64,000 bases of DNA, taken from Streptomyces sp. NBC_01485. GTDB taxonomy: Bacteria; Actinomycetota; Actinomycetes; Streptomycetales; Streptomycetaceae. Shown piece after piece: positions 8,320-16,074 of this stretch (within the stretch, counting starts at the first letter, position 1; each line of letters begins with the position of its first letter). The notes under the pieces are model-generated. The model had not been told where the DNA came from. It did not search any database and worked only from the letters and a program-made list of their open reading frames with translations. Location: assembly GCF_036227125.1 (NCBI RefSeq), contig NZ_CP109435.1, positions 6,510,001-6,574,000 on the forward strand, in the 5' to 3' direction. A program made the position numbers and the translations under genes.

Positions 8320-8664
8320 GTGGACCTGAAGACAGCCTCCGCCCTCCGCCGACTGCGCCTGGTCTCCGCCCCGGAAGCCGTGTCCTTCCTCCTGCTGCTG
8401 GTCTGCTCGGTGCTGAAGCGGACCACCGACTTCAACGCGGTGCCCGTCATGGGCATGGTCCACGGCGTCCTGTTCATCCTGTACGTGCTCTTCTGGGCGG
8501 ACGCCTGGAACCGCACCAAGTGGTCCCCGAAGACCGCGGCCCTCTACTTCGTCCTCTCGGTCCTGCCGACCGGCGGTTTCTTCGCCGAGCGCAAGCTGCG
8601 CCGTGAGGCCGAGGATGCGGTCATCGCCTCCCGCGCCCGCAACGACGGCGTCGTGAACGCATGA
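8320..8664 (+). CDS. DUF3817 small membrane protein
   Basis: A 114-residue protein with three hydrophobic segments (about residues 19-32, 42-61 and 70-86). It carries the DUF3817 pattern: an early EAVSFLLLL, then MGMVHGVLFILYVLFW and a final GGFFAERKLRRE. Function is unknown. The GTG start follows GAAGGTGATCC. Its stop overlaps the next start by 4 bp (ATGA), so it is coupled to the thiamine-binding-like gene. A second DUF3817 gene lies at 13123, so the family is duplicated within 5 kb. Confidence 0.88.
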   Translation: MDLKTASALRRLRLVSAPEAVSFLLLLVCSVLKRTTDFNAVPVMGMVHGVLFILYVLFWADAWNRTKWSPKTAALYFVLSVLPTGGFFAERKLRREAEDAVIASRARNDGVVNA

Positions 8665-8954
8665 TCGTCGCCTTCTCGGTCACCCCGCTGGGCGTCGGCG
8701 AGGACGTCGGCGAATACGTCGCCGACGCCGTCCGGGTCGTCCGCGACTCGGGCCTGCCGAACCGCACCGACGCCATGTTCACGTCAATCGAGGGTGAGTG
8801 GGACGAGGTCATGGACGTCGTCAAACGTGCCGTGGCCGCCGTCGAGGCACGCGCTCCCCGCGTCTCCCTGGTCCTCAAGGCGGACATCCGCCCGGGTGTG
8901 ACGGACGGCCTGACCTCGAAGGTGGAGACCGTGGAGCGGCACCTCGGGCAGTGA
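8661..8954 (+). CDS. MTH1187-family thiamine-binding-like protein
   Basis: A 97-residue protein with the MTH1187/YkoF-like pattern: MIVAFSVTPLG at the start, VADAVRVVRDSGL, a central TSIEGEWDEVMDVVKRAV and a basic-acidic end. These are small ferredoxin-like proteins; some relatives bind thiamine-type ligands, but the cellular role is unclear. It overlaps the DUF3817 gene by 4 bp and forms a two-gene operon with it. Confidence 0.9.
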   Translation: MIVAFSVTPLGVGEDVGEYVADAVRVVRDSGLPNRTDAMFTSIEGEWDEVMDVVKRAVAAVEARAPRVSLVLKADIRPGVTDGLTSKVETVERHLGQ

Positions 8955-9013
8955 CCCGCCTGGAGCCGCCTGCCCGGCAGTGACCCACCCGGACCCACGT
9001 GGGCCCACTTGGC

Positions 9014-9709
9014 TCAGCGTCGTGCGGACGCGCGGCGCAGGTACTGCCGGACCGCCCGTTGGGCCACCGGGCCCAGTTCCTCCAGGGCGCCGACCAGGAG
9101 GCCCAGTTGTTCCAGGGCGTTCAGGGCGGAGCCGGCGCCGACCGCGTCGACCCCTTCGTACAGCTCGATGCCGACGAAGGACGCGGCCACCGCGCGGGCC
9201 AGCCCCGCCGGGTCGGTGAACTCGCCGAACGGCGTGCCCGTGAGGACGCGGCGCAGGACGTTCTCGATCTCGACGATCCACAGGTCGAGGCCCGCCGCCG
9301 TGGCCGGGCCGAGGGCCTCGTGGGTCTGGGCGCCCGCCAGGAGCTGGCCGAGGAGGGAGACGTGCCCGCCGACGCGCTCCTGTTCGTGGATCTCGCGGCC
9401 CAGGGCGAGGAGTTCGGACAGTGAGGCGACGGCGTCGAAGCGGGGGCGGTAGCGCGAGACCGTGCGCTCGGCTCCGTACCGGCACGCCGCCGCGAGCAGC
9501 TCGTCCACCGAGCCGAAGTGGTAGAAGACCAGGGCCTGGTTCACCCCGGCGGCCGCCGCGACCGTCCGCGCCGACGTCTTGGCGATGCCCTGCTCGGTGA
9601 GCGTGCGCAGGGCGCCCTCCAGCAGCTTCGTCTTCGTGTCCGTCTTCGTGTCCGTCTTCGCGTCAGGCGGTGTGTCCGGCGTCGCGTCCGGCTTTGTGCC
9701 GGGGTTCAC
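9014..9709 (-). CDS. TetR/AcrR-family regulator
   Basis: A 231-residue repressor. The N-terminal HTH reads ALRTLTEQGIAKTSARTVAAAAGVNQ then LVFYHFGSVDELLAA. An unusual Asp/Thr/Lys-rich leader precedes it with a repeated KTDT unit, encoded by a short tandem DNA repeat near 9630-9660. The GTG start overlaps the DUF4166 stop by 4 bp, making this the last gene of a three-gene operon. The two strong palindromes upstream of that operon (11222-11288) are the obvious operators. The ligand is unknown, but the operon's lipid-binding-like SRPBCC protein hints at a hydrophobic compound. Confidence 0.9.
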   Translation of the reverse strand: MNPGTKPDATPDTPPDAKTDTKTDTKTKLLEGALRTLTEQGIAKTSARTVAAAAGVNQALVFYHFGSVDELLAAACRYGAERTVSRYRPRFDAVASLSELLALGREIHEQERVGGHVSLLGQLLAGAQTHEALGPATAAGLDLWIVEIENVLRRVLTGTPFGEFTDPAGLARAVAASFVGIELYEGVDAVGAGSALNALEQLGLLVGALEELGPVAQRAVRQYLRRASARR

Positions 9710-10413
9710 CCGCGCGCCTCCTCGCGTACCGGACGCAGCCCCGGGCGCACACCGCGGGCTTGGACGTCCGTGTACGTCGCCGTGAACGAGCCGTGGTAGC
9801 CGAACAGCGGGCCGAAGAAGCGGTTCACCACGCTCACTTGGATACGGAACCGGCCGGCCCGGTCGTCGTAGGACTCCCGCACCTCCGCCGTCGCCCCGAT
9901 CAGCTCGGGGACCCGCACGTCCAACGGGCCCTCGCGGAAGCGGTGTTCGCCGGAGCGGATCAGCAGCGAGCCGTCCGCCTCGGCGGTGAGGCGCAGGTCG
10001 GTGGCGAGGTGCTGGTGGGTGCCGAGGTAGTCGAGGACGTGGTCGCCGCCGGGGCCCAGCACCATCTGGGCGTCGAAGCGGCGGGCCCGGCCGGGCAGGT
10101 CGAAGGTGCGCACGAAGCTCACCGTCTCACGCCCGAAGCCGTCCACGTACGGCACGTTCTCGATCATGAACGGGATGTTCCGTCCCGCGCGCGGGACGAG
10201 GATGTTGCGGGTCGCACCCAGGGCGAGGAACGGTTTCACCCAGGCCCCGCCGTGCCAGATCCGGTCCATCGTGCCCCGGCCCGTGCAGGCCTCCCCGCTC
10301 GCCAGCCCCACCGAGAAACGGCGTTGCAGCCGCGGGTGCAGCCGGTCGAAGTCGGCGCCCATCGCCGTACGGAAGATCGAGGTCGTCGCGGGTCCTCCGG
10401 CATCGCGGGTCAT
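9706..10413 (-). CDS. DUF4166-domain protein
   Basis: A 235-residue protein with the DUF4166 pattern: FDRLHPRLQRRFSV near the start, then ACTGRGTMDRIWHGGAW, a Phe-Met-Ile-Glu-Asn segment and a late VVNRFFGPLFGYHGSF. The domain occurs alone or fused to nucleoside-diphosphate-sugar epimerases; its activity is unknown. The ATG at 10413 overlaps the preceding stop by 4 bp. Its coupling to an SRPBCC membrane protein and to the TetR gene implies one regulated function. Confidence 0.85.
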   Translation of the reverse strand: MTRDAGGPATTSIFRTAMGADFDRLHPRLQRRFSVGLASGEACTGRGTMDRIWHGGAWVKPFLALGATRNILVPRAGRNIPFMIENVPYVDGFGRETVSFVRTFDLPGRARRFDAQMVLGPGGDHVLDYLGTHQHLATDLRLTAEADGSLLIRSGEHRFREGPLDVRVPELIGATAEVRESYDDRAGRFRIQVSVVNRFFGPLFGYHGSFTATYTDVQARGVRPGLRPVREEARG

Positions 10414-11186
10414 CGCGGGTCCTTCAGGGCGCGCAGGACGCGGGGCGCACGCGCGCGTACCGGCGGCCGGCGCAGACAGCGGCGGGCCGCCGGCGTGCGG
10501 GACAGGGGCGATGCGAACAGGGCCACGCACACCGCGACGCTCAGCAGCAGCGGACACAGGTAGGCCAGCGACGCCGCGAACGGGCCGAAGAGCAGCAGCA
10601 GGGACTCCAGGCCGAGCCCGGTACAGGCGAACGTGACGACACACGCGCGTACGGCGATCTCCACGAGCCAGTTGACCAGCGCGCGTTCCGGCGTGACGCC
10701 CCGCTCCAGCCACAGCCGCAGCCGGTCGAAGGACCAGGCCGTCGCCCAGCCCATCAGCGGCCGGAAGAGCACCCGGTCGGCCAGCGCGCCGAACGCACCC
10801 CAGCGGGGGCGGTAGTCGTAGCCGGTGAGGAAGCGGACGCCGTCGCCGTCGGGGACGTAGCGCCAGTAGCCGCTGCCCTCGGCCAGCAGGGAGAGCGGGT
10901 GCGGGGAGGCGAAGCGCAGGGCGGACGTGCGGGTGCCGTCGGGGCGTTCGCGCTCACCGGCGGAGACACCCGTTCCGGCGACCGTCAGGAACGGCAGCAC
11001 GCGCGTGGCGTAGCGGAACCGCTGGGGCTCGTCGTCGCCGTCGCCCTGGCCGCGCGGAAGGTAGTCGATCTCGGTGAACCTCAGGTCCCAGCGCCGGTGC
11101 TGCGCCGGGTCCTGTGTCCGCGCCCACACCTCGTCGAGGTCGGCGCGGATCCGCGCCTCGACGAACAGTCCCGTGCGCTGTCCCAT
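10410..11186 (-). CDS. SRPBCC (START-like) protein with C-terminal membrane helices
   Basis: A 258-residue protein. The first 165 residues look like a polyketide-cyclase/START-type fold: FVEARIRADLDEVWARTQDP, then HRRWDLRFTEIDY, a strand pattern with RYATRVLPF and a C-terminal amphipathic helix. The rest holds about three hydrophobic segments (residues 175-235) and ends in an Arg-rich tail. The ATG at 11186 has a GGGAG ribosome site; a TTG at 11207 has none. It heads the TetR-controlled operon, immediately downstream of two operator palindromes. It might bind or transport a lipid, which is inference. Confidence 0.8.
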   Translation of the reverse strand: MGQRTGLFVEARIRADLDEVWARTQDPAQHRRWDLRFTEIDYLPRGQGDGDDEPQRFRYATRVLPFLTVAGTGVSAGERERPDGTRTSALRFASPHPLSLLAEGSGYWRYVPDGDGVRFLTGYDYRPRWGAFGALADRVLFRPLMGWATAWSFDRLRLWLERGVTPERALVNWLVEIAVRACVVTFACTGLGLESLLLLFGPFAASLAYLCPLLLSVAVCVALFASPLSRTPAARRCLRRPPVRARAPRVLRALKDPR

Positions 11187-11221
11187 GCGATCTCCCAGGT
11201 CGGGCAAGGTCGACGTCAGTA

Positions 11222-11239
11222 TTTGAGCGATCGCTCAAA
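11222..11239. promoter_or_regulatory. Palindromic operator, copy 1
   Basis: An 18-bp perfect palindrome, TTTGAGC-GATC-GCTCAAA. It shares both seven-base arms with the second palindrome at 11259-11288. TetR-family proteins bind palindromes of this size, and the operon it precedes encodes one. It lies 36 bp upstream of the SRPBCC start. Confidence 0.75.
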
Positions 11240-11258
11240 CTCTCCGAAGCGGACGGTA

Positions 11259-11288
11259 CACCTGTTTGAGCAGTCGCTCAAACAGGTG
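11259..11288. promoter_or_regulatory. Palindromic operator, copy 2, with extended arms
   Basis: Perfect 13-bp arms surround an AGTC centre. The inner arms TTTGAGC/GCTCAAA are identical to copy 1, and six further bases on each side (CACCTG/CAGGTG) also pair. The site lies about 95 bp upstream of the protease start on the plus strand, so the regulator may control both directions. Confidence 0.75.
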
Positions 11289-11383
11289 ACGGGGGGAGGG
11301 GTTTCGGCGCGTGCCGCATGGCTAATGTCTCCCGGGGTCGATCAAGTTCCGCGCGGTGGCGCGGCATTGAAGGGGAGTGTGCG

Positions 11384-12415
11384 GTGGCAGGGCGGCGCGG
11401 ACCGGGGCTACTCGGCAGGGCGATCACGGCGTTCGTAGTGGCGGCATCGCTGTCGGTGGTCTGTGTGGGGGAAGCGCACCGGACGACGCCGGCGTGCGCC
11501 CGCGCGCGGGGCGAACTCACCGTCGACGACCTGCCCGCCGGCTCGTCCGTCCTCGACTGCCGCGCCGTCGGCCGCGTGATCACCCACGACGGAGCCGGTG
11601 TGACGGTGCCCGAACCCGGCACGACCGTCAGCGTCGACGCGCTCACGGCGGACGGTTCGGCGCGCGACTTCACGCTGGCCGTCGCCACCGACGGCACGGT
11701 CTCCTACGGCCACGAGGCGGCCCACGCGGAGCACACGCAACGCGTGGACCAGACGGAGCACGCGAAGCACGCGGAACACACGCAAGCCGTCGCGGGCAGC
11801 CGCGCCGACGCCCCCGCCCCCTGCACCGACGGCGCGTACTCCACGGCCGGCCGCAAGGAGTACGGCACGTACGAGTGGTTCGTCGGCGACGGCCCCCTGC
11901 CCGGCGGCCTCTCCCGCGAGGAGGCCCGGCGCGCCTTCCAGGACGCCGTCGCCACCATCACCACCAGCCGCAACGACTGCGGCTACGACGACGCCGTCAC
12001 GGCGAAGGCCCGCTACCTGTCGACCACCGGCAACGAGGCGGGCATCGACCGCGCGGCCCGCTGCGTCCGCAGGGACGGCCTCAGCGTCTGGGACGGCGGC
12101 GACCTCGGCACCGACGCCGTCGCGACGACCTGCTCATGGAGCCGGCCGGTGCCCGGCGGCCCCGACGAACTCCTCGAGGCCGACGTCCGCTTCAACACCC
12201 AGGACTACGCCTTCACCGACCGCCCGTCCGGCGGCTGCACGCACGCGTACGACATCCGCAGCGTCGCCACGCACGAGGCCGGCCACGTCTTCGGCCTCGG
12301 CCACTCCGGCGCGGGGCACGAGAACCTCACCATGTACGCGAACTCCTTCGCCTGCTCCACAGGCGCCCGCAGCCTCGGCAAGGGCGACGTCCTCGGCCTG
12401 CGGAGCCTGTACTGA
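11384..12415 (+). CDS. Secreted matrixin-like zinc metalloprotease
   Basis: A 343-residue secreted protein. A signal peptide is seen in the first 31 residues (basic start, then a hydrophobic Ala/Val core). The zinc site is HEAGHVFGLGHS near residue 296, the HExxHxxGxxHS signature of metzincins, followed by a Met-turn candidate in NLTMYAN. A His/Glu/Thr-rich spacer with AEHTQ repeats precedes the catalytic half. The GTG at 11384 has an AAGGGGAG ribosome site; an in-frame ATG at 11318 lacks one. It faces the TetR-DUF4166-SRPBCC operon across the double operator. The substrate is unknown. Confidence 0.85.
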   Translation: MAGRRGPGLLGRAITAFVVAASLSVVCVGEAHRTTPACARARGELTVDDLPAGSSVLDCRAVGRVITHDGAGVTVPEPGTTVSVDALTADGSARDFTLAVATDGTVSYGHEAAHAEHTQRVDQTEHAKHAEHTQAVAGSRADAPAPCTDGAYSTAGRKEYGTYEWFVGDGPLPGGLSREEARRAFQDAVATITTSRNDCGYDDAVTAKARYLSTTGNEAGIDRAARCVRRDGLSVWDGGDLGTDAVATTCSWSRPVPGGPDELLEADVRFNTQDYAFTDRPSGGCTHAYDIRSVATHEAGHVFGLGHSGAGHENLTMYANSFACSTGARSLGKGDVLGLRSLY

Positions 12416-12482
12416 GCGGCGCAGTCTGTACTGAGCGGCGCAGTCTGTACTGAGCGGTGCAGCCTGTGCTGACCTGCGCAGC
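12407..12482. repeat. Four tandem 19-bp repeats at the protease stop codon
   Basis: The unit CTGTACTGAGCGGCGCAGT occurs twice exactly (12407-12425, 12426-12444), then with two changes (12445-12463) and as a degenerate fourth copy. The first unit contains the last Tyr codon and the stop of the protease, so the gene's end has been copied downstream by slippage. Confidence 0.85.
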
Positions 12483-12568
12483 CTCCACCGAGCCGCCGGG
12501 CAGGTCCGGGCGACCGAAGGACGAGACAGGGCTGACCGGCATATGACCGGCCGGTAAGGTCTGGAGGC

Positions 12569-13078
12569 GTGTCGAAACCGCTCAGTCTCGCCTTCGATCC
12601 CATCGCCCGCGCCGACGAGCTCTGGAAGCAGCGCTGGGGAAACGTGCCGGCCATGGCCGCGATCACCTCGATCATGCGCGCGCACCAGATCCTGCTCGCC
12701 GAGGTGGACGCCGTGGTCAAGCCGTACGGCCTGACGTTCGCCCGCTACGAGGCGCTGGTGCTGCTCACCTTCTCCAAGGAGGGCGAGCTGACCATGTCGA
12801 AGATCGGCGAGCGGCTCCAGGTGCACCCCACCTCGGTGACGAACACCGTCGACCGTCTGGTGAGGTCCGGCCTGGTCGACAAGCGCCCCAACCCCGACGA
12901 CGGCCGCGGCACCCTCGCCGGCATCACCGACAAGGGCCGCGAGGTCGTCGAGGCGGCCACCCGCGACCTGATGGCGATGGACTTCGGGCTCGGGGTGTAC
13001 GACGTGGAGGAGTGCGGGGAGATCTTCGCGATGCTGCGGCCGCTACGGGTCGCCGCGCACGACTTCGAGGACCAGTAA
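12569..13078 (+). CDS. MarR-family transcriptional regulator
   Basis: A 169-residue winged-helix protein. Visible are YGLTFARYEALVLLTF, the recognition region TMSKIGERLQVHPTSVTNTV and the wing LVDKRPNPDDGRGTLAGIT. The GTG start lacks a strong ribosome site. A TAAGGT -10-like element lies 12 bp before it and an imperfect palindrome (CCGGCATATGACCGGCCGG) overlaps it, suggesting autoregulation and a very short leader. It precedes the DUF3817 and isobutyryl-CoA mutase genes on the same strand. No ligand is predicted. Confidence 0.9.
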   Translation: MSKPLSLAFDPIARADELWKQRWGNVPAMAAITSIMRAHQILLAEVDAVVKPYGLTFARYEALVLLTFSKEGELTMSKIGERLQVHPTSVTNTVDRLVRSGLVDKRPNPDDGRGTLAGITDKGREVVEAATRDLMAMDFGLGVYDVEECGEIFAMLRPLRVAAHDFEDQ

Positions 13079-13122
13079 CCCCGCGCAAGATCGCCCCATA
13101 ACCGGTGGTTACGCTCGTCCCC

Positions 13123-13461
13123 ATGAAACGAAGCGTGCTGACCCGCTACCGCGTCCTGGCCTATGTCACCGGTGTGCTGCTGGTCCTGCTGTGCCTGAGC
13201 ATGATCGCCAAGTACGGCCTGGACGTCGACGGCGCCGCGACCTTCACCCGCGTCGTCGCCATCGCGCACGGCTGGCTCTACGTCGTGTACCTGGTCCTCG
13301 CCTTCGATCTGGGCTCCAAGGCGAAGTGGCCGGTCGGCAAGCAGCTGTGGGTCCTGCTGGCCGGGACGATCCCCACGGCCGCCTTCATCGTGGAGCGCAA
13401 GATCAGCCGCGAGCTGGAGGGCACGTTCTCGGACGCGGCCCCGGAGCCCGTCAAGGCGTAA
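13123..13461 (+). CDS. DUF3817 small membrane protein
   Basis: A 112-residue protein with three hydrophobic segments and the family's AHGWLYVVYLVLAF and AFIVERKISRE ending. It is related to the DUF3817 protein at 8320. The ATG at 13123 was chosen because homologues begin MKRSxLxRYR. There is no ribosome site, and TACGCT lies 9 bp before the ATG as a plausible -10 box, so translation is probably leaderless. An in-frame GTG at 13105 would sit inside that promoter. It lies 45 bp after a MarR gene. Function is unknown. Confidence 0.85.
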   Translation: MKRSVLTRYRVLAYVTGVLLVLLCLSMIAKYGLDVDGAATFTRVVAIAHGWLYVVYLVLAFDLGSKAKWPVGKQLWVLLAGTIPTAAFIVERKISRELEGTFSDAAPEPVKA

Positions 13462-13568
13462 CCGCCACCGCCGTACGCCTCACCGCCGTAACCCCCGCCG
13501 CCGCACGCACACGCGCGTGCGGCGGATTGCTGTCGCCGTTTATTAGGACATCCAAGTAAATTGGGTGC

Positions 13569-15269
13569 ATGGACGCTGACGCCATCGAGGAGGGCCGCCG
13601 TCGCTGGCAGGCCCGGTACGACGCCTCGCGCACGCGTGAGGCCGACTTCAGCACGCTCTCCGGGGACCCGGTGGACCCCGTGTACGGGCCCCGGCCCGGT
13701 GACGCCTACGAGGGCTTCGAGCGGATCGGCTGGCCCGGGGAGTACCCCTACACGCGCGGGCTGTACCCGACGGGCTACCGGGGGCGGACGTGGACCATCC
13801 GGCAGTTCGCGGGGTTCGGCAACGCCGGGCAGACCAACGAGCGCTACAAGACGATCCTGGCCAACGGCGGCGGCGGACTGTCCGTCGCCTTCGACATGCC
13901 GACCCTCATGGGACGCGACTCCGACGACCCGCGTGCGCTGGGGGAGGTCGGGCACTGCGGGGTCGCCGTCGACTCCGCCGCCGACATGGAGGTCCTGTTC
14001 CAGGGCATCCCGCTCGGGGACGTCACCACCTCCATGACCATCAGCGGGCCGGCCGTCCCCGTCTTCTGCATGTACCTCGTGGCCGCCGAGCGGCAGGGCG
14101 TCGACCCGGCCGTCCTCAACGGCACGCTCCAGACGGACATCTTCAAGGAGTACATCGCCCAGAAGGAGTGGCTCTTCCAGCCCGAGCCGCATCTGCGCCT
14201 CATCGGCGACCTGATGGAGTACTGCGCGGCCGGCATCCCCGCCTACAAGCCGCTGTCCGTCTCCGGCTACCACATCCGTGAGGCGGGTGCGACGGCCGCG
14301 CAGGAGCTCGCGTACACGCTGGCGGACGGCTTCGGGTACGTCGAACTGGGGCTCAGCCGCGGACTGGACGTGGACGTGTTCGCGCCCGGGCTGTCCTTCT
14401 TCTTCGACGCCCACCTCGACTTCTTCGAGGAGATCGCCAAGTTCCGCGCGGCGCGCCGCATTTGGGCACGGTGGATGCGGGACGTCTACGGGGCGAGGTC
14501 GGAGAAGGCGCAGTGGCTGCGGTTCCACACGCAGACCGCCGGCGTCTCGCTGACCGCCCAGCAGCCGTACAACAACGTGGTGCGTACGGCCGTGGAGGCC
14601 CTCGCGGCGGTCCTCGGCGGGACCAACTCGCTGCACACGAACGCCCTCGACGAGACCCTCGCGCTGCCGAGCGAGCAGGCGGCGGAGATCGCGCTGCGCA
14701 CGCAGCAGGTGCTGATGGAGGAGACCGGGGTCGCCAACGTGGCGGATCCGCTGGGGGGTTCGTGGTTCGTCGAGCAGTTGACGGACCGGATCGAGGCGGA
14801 CGCCGAGAAGATCTTCGAGCAGATCAGGGAGCGGGGGGCGCGGGCTCACCCCGACGGGCTGCACCCGATCGGGCCGATCACGTCCGGGATCCTGCGGGGC
14901 ATCGACGACGGCTGGTTCACCGGGGAGATCGCGGAGTCGGCGTTCCGGTACCAACAGGCCCTGGAGAAGGGGGAGAAGAGGGTCGTCGGGGTCAACGCGC
15001 ACACCGGGTCGGTGACCGGGGACCTGGAGATCCTGCGGGTCGGCCACGAGGTGGAGCGGGAGCAGGTGCGGATCCTCGCGGAGCGGAGGGCGGGGCGGGA
15101 CGGGCGCGCCGTGCGGGGCGCCCTCGACGCCATGCTGGCCGCCGCTCGTGACGGGGGCGACATGATCGGGCCGATGCTGGACGCGGTGCGGGTCGAGGCG
15201 ACGTTGGGCGAGATCTGTGAGGTGTTGCGGGAGGAGTGGGGGGTGTACACGGAGCCGGCGGGGTTCTAG
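13569..15269 (+). CDS. icmA: Isobutyryl-CoA mutase large subunit
   Basis: This is the catalytic large subunit of an adenosylcobalamin-dependent acyl-CoA mutase that interconverts isobutyryl-CoA and n-butyryl-CoA. It is 566 residues, the known length of Streptomyces IcmA, and lacks the B12-binding domain, which sits on a separate small subunit not in this window. The substrate-selecting residues are Phe80 (in RQFAGFGNAG) and Gln198 (in KEYIAQKEWLF). Methylmalonyl-CoA mutases have Tyr and Arg there. The pathway links valine and fatty-acid breakdown to polyketide precursors. The ATG is supported by family length; a ribosome site is weak. Confidence 0.92.
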   Translation: MDADAIEEGRRRWQARYDASRTREADFSTLSGDPVDPVYGPRPGDAYEGFERIGWPGEYPYTRGLYPTGYRGRTWTIRQFAGFGNAGQTNERYKTILANGGGGLSVAFDMPTLMGRDSDDPRALGEVGHCGVAVDSAADMEVLFQGIPLGDVTTSMTISGPAVPVFCMYLVAAERQGVDPAVLNGTLQTDIFKEYIAQKEWLFQPEPHLRLIGDLMEYCAAGIPAYKPLSVSGYHIREAGATAAQELAYTLADGFGYVELGLSRGLDVDVFAPGLSFFFDAHLDFFEEIAKFRAARRIWARWMRDVYGARSEKAQWLRFHTQTAGVSLTAQQPYNNVVRTAVEALAAVLGGTNSLHTNALDETLALPSEQAAEIALRTQQVLMEETGVANVADPLGGSWFVEQLTDRIEADAEKIFEQIRERGARAHPDGLHPIGPITSGILRGIDDGWFTGEIAESAFRYQQALEKGEKRVVGVNAHTGSVTGDLEILRVGHEVEREQVRILAERRAGRDGRAVRGALDAMLAAARDGGDMIGPMLDAVRVEATLGEICEVLREEWGVYTEPAGF

Positions 15270-15318
15270 GCGTCCCCGTCCCCGGGGGGCTGCGCCCCCA
15301 GACCCCCGCTGTCGGCCC

Positions 15319-16074
15319 TTAAGGGGCCTCGTCCTCAAACTCCCCCAGAGGGGGTACCCCCAGACGGGCTGAATTGCCTGGGCCGGCGTCCTCAAGTGCT
15401 GGACGGGCTGAATTGCCCGGACCTGCGTCCTCAGACGCCGGACGGGCTGAATTGGACGGGCTGGATGACGTCAACCCCAGCACCAGCAGGCGCGTCAGGC
15501 TTCGTATCCACTCCTCGTCCGCCGGTTCCGCGCTGACCAGGGTGCGGTGGACCACCGCGCCCGCGACGACGTCGAAGATGAGGTCGGCGGTGCGGGCGGC
15601 CTCGGTCGGGTCGGTTGCCGGGGGGAGTTCGCCGCGGGCCTGGGCGCGGGAGCGGCCCTCCAGGACGAGGTCCTTCTGCGGGTCGACGATGGAGGCGCGG
15701 ATGCGCTCGCGCAGGGCGTCGTCGCGGATGGACTCGGCGACGGCCGCCATCAGGCCGCTCTTGGCCTCCGGGAGGGCCAGGATCGCCGCGAACTGCAGGA
15801 CCACGCCCTCGATGTCGGCGGCGAGGCTGCCGCGGTCGGGGAGTTCGAGTTCGTCGAAGAGTTCCGCGACCGCGTCGACGACCAGTTCGTTCTTGCCGGA
15901 CCAGCGGCGGTAGAGGGTGGTTTTCGCCACGCCCGCGCGCGTCGCCACGTCTCCCAGGGTCAGTTTCGACCAGCCCAGTTCGACCAGTGCCTCCCGTGTC
16001 GCGGCCAGGATCGCGGTGTCCGCGGCGGCGCTGCGCGGACGGCCGGTTCGGCCTGCGGGGGTGCGGCTCTGCAT
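15319..16074 (-). CDS. TetR-family regulator with repeat-derived C-terminus
   Basis: A 251-residue repressor with an N-terminal HTH (TLGDVATRAGVAKTTLYRRW) and a TetR_C-type ligand domain to about residue 205. The last 45 residues are two full copies and part of a third of a 13-residue unit (NSARPALEDAGPG), ending GEFEDEAP. They come from 39-bp DNA repeats that have been read into the gene. It converges on icmA, with 49 bp between stops. A perfect inverted repeat at 16173-16189, about 100 bp upstream, is a candidate operator. The ligand is unknown. Confidence 0.88.
   Translation of the reverse strand: MQSRTPAGRTGRPRSAAADTAILAATREALVELGWSKLTLGDVATRAGVAKTTLYRRWSGKNELVVDAVAELFDELELPDRGSLAADIEGVVLQFAAILALPEAKSGLMAAVAESIRDDALRERIRASIVDPQKDLVLEGRSRAQARGELPPATDPTEAARTADLIFDVVAGAVVHRTLVSAEPADEEWIRSLTRLLVLGLTSSSPSNSARPASEDAGPGNSARPALEDAGPGNSARLGVPPLGEFEDEAP
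15363..15453. repeat. 39-bp direct repeats inside the TetR gene end
   Basis: GACGGGCTGAATT begins at 15363, 15402 and 15441, giving two full 39-bp units and the start of a third. The period is a multiple of three, so it stays in frame. Similar stretches next to GGGGGCTGCGCCCCC sequences are common between Streptomyces genes. Confidence 0.85.

Noticed and set aside
13278..15395. A 700-codon open frame antisense to the isobutyryl-CoA mutase gene
   Set aside because: Composition is His/Arg/Pro/Gly-rich with no domain. It is the mirror image produced by high GC in the third position of the real gene.
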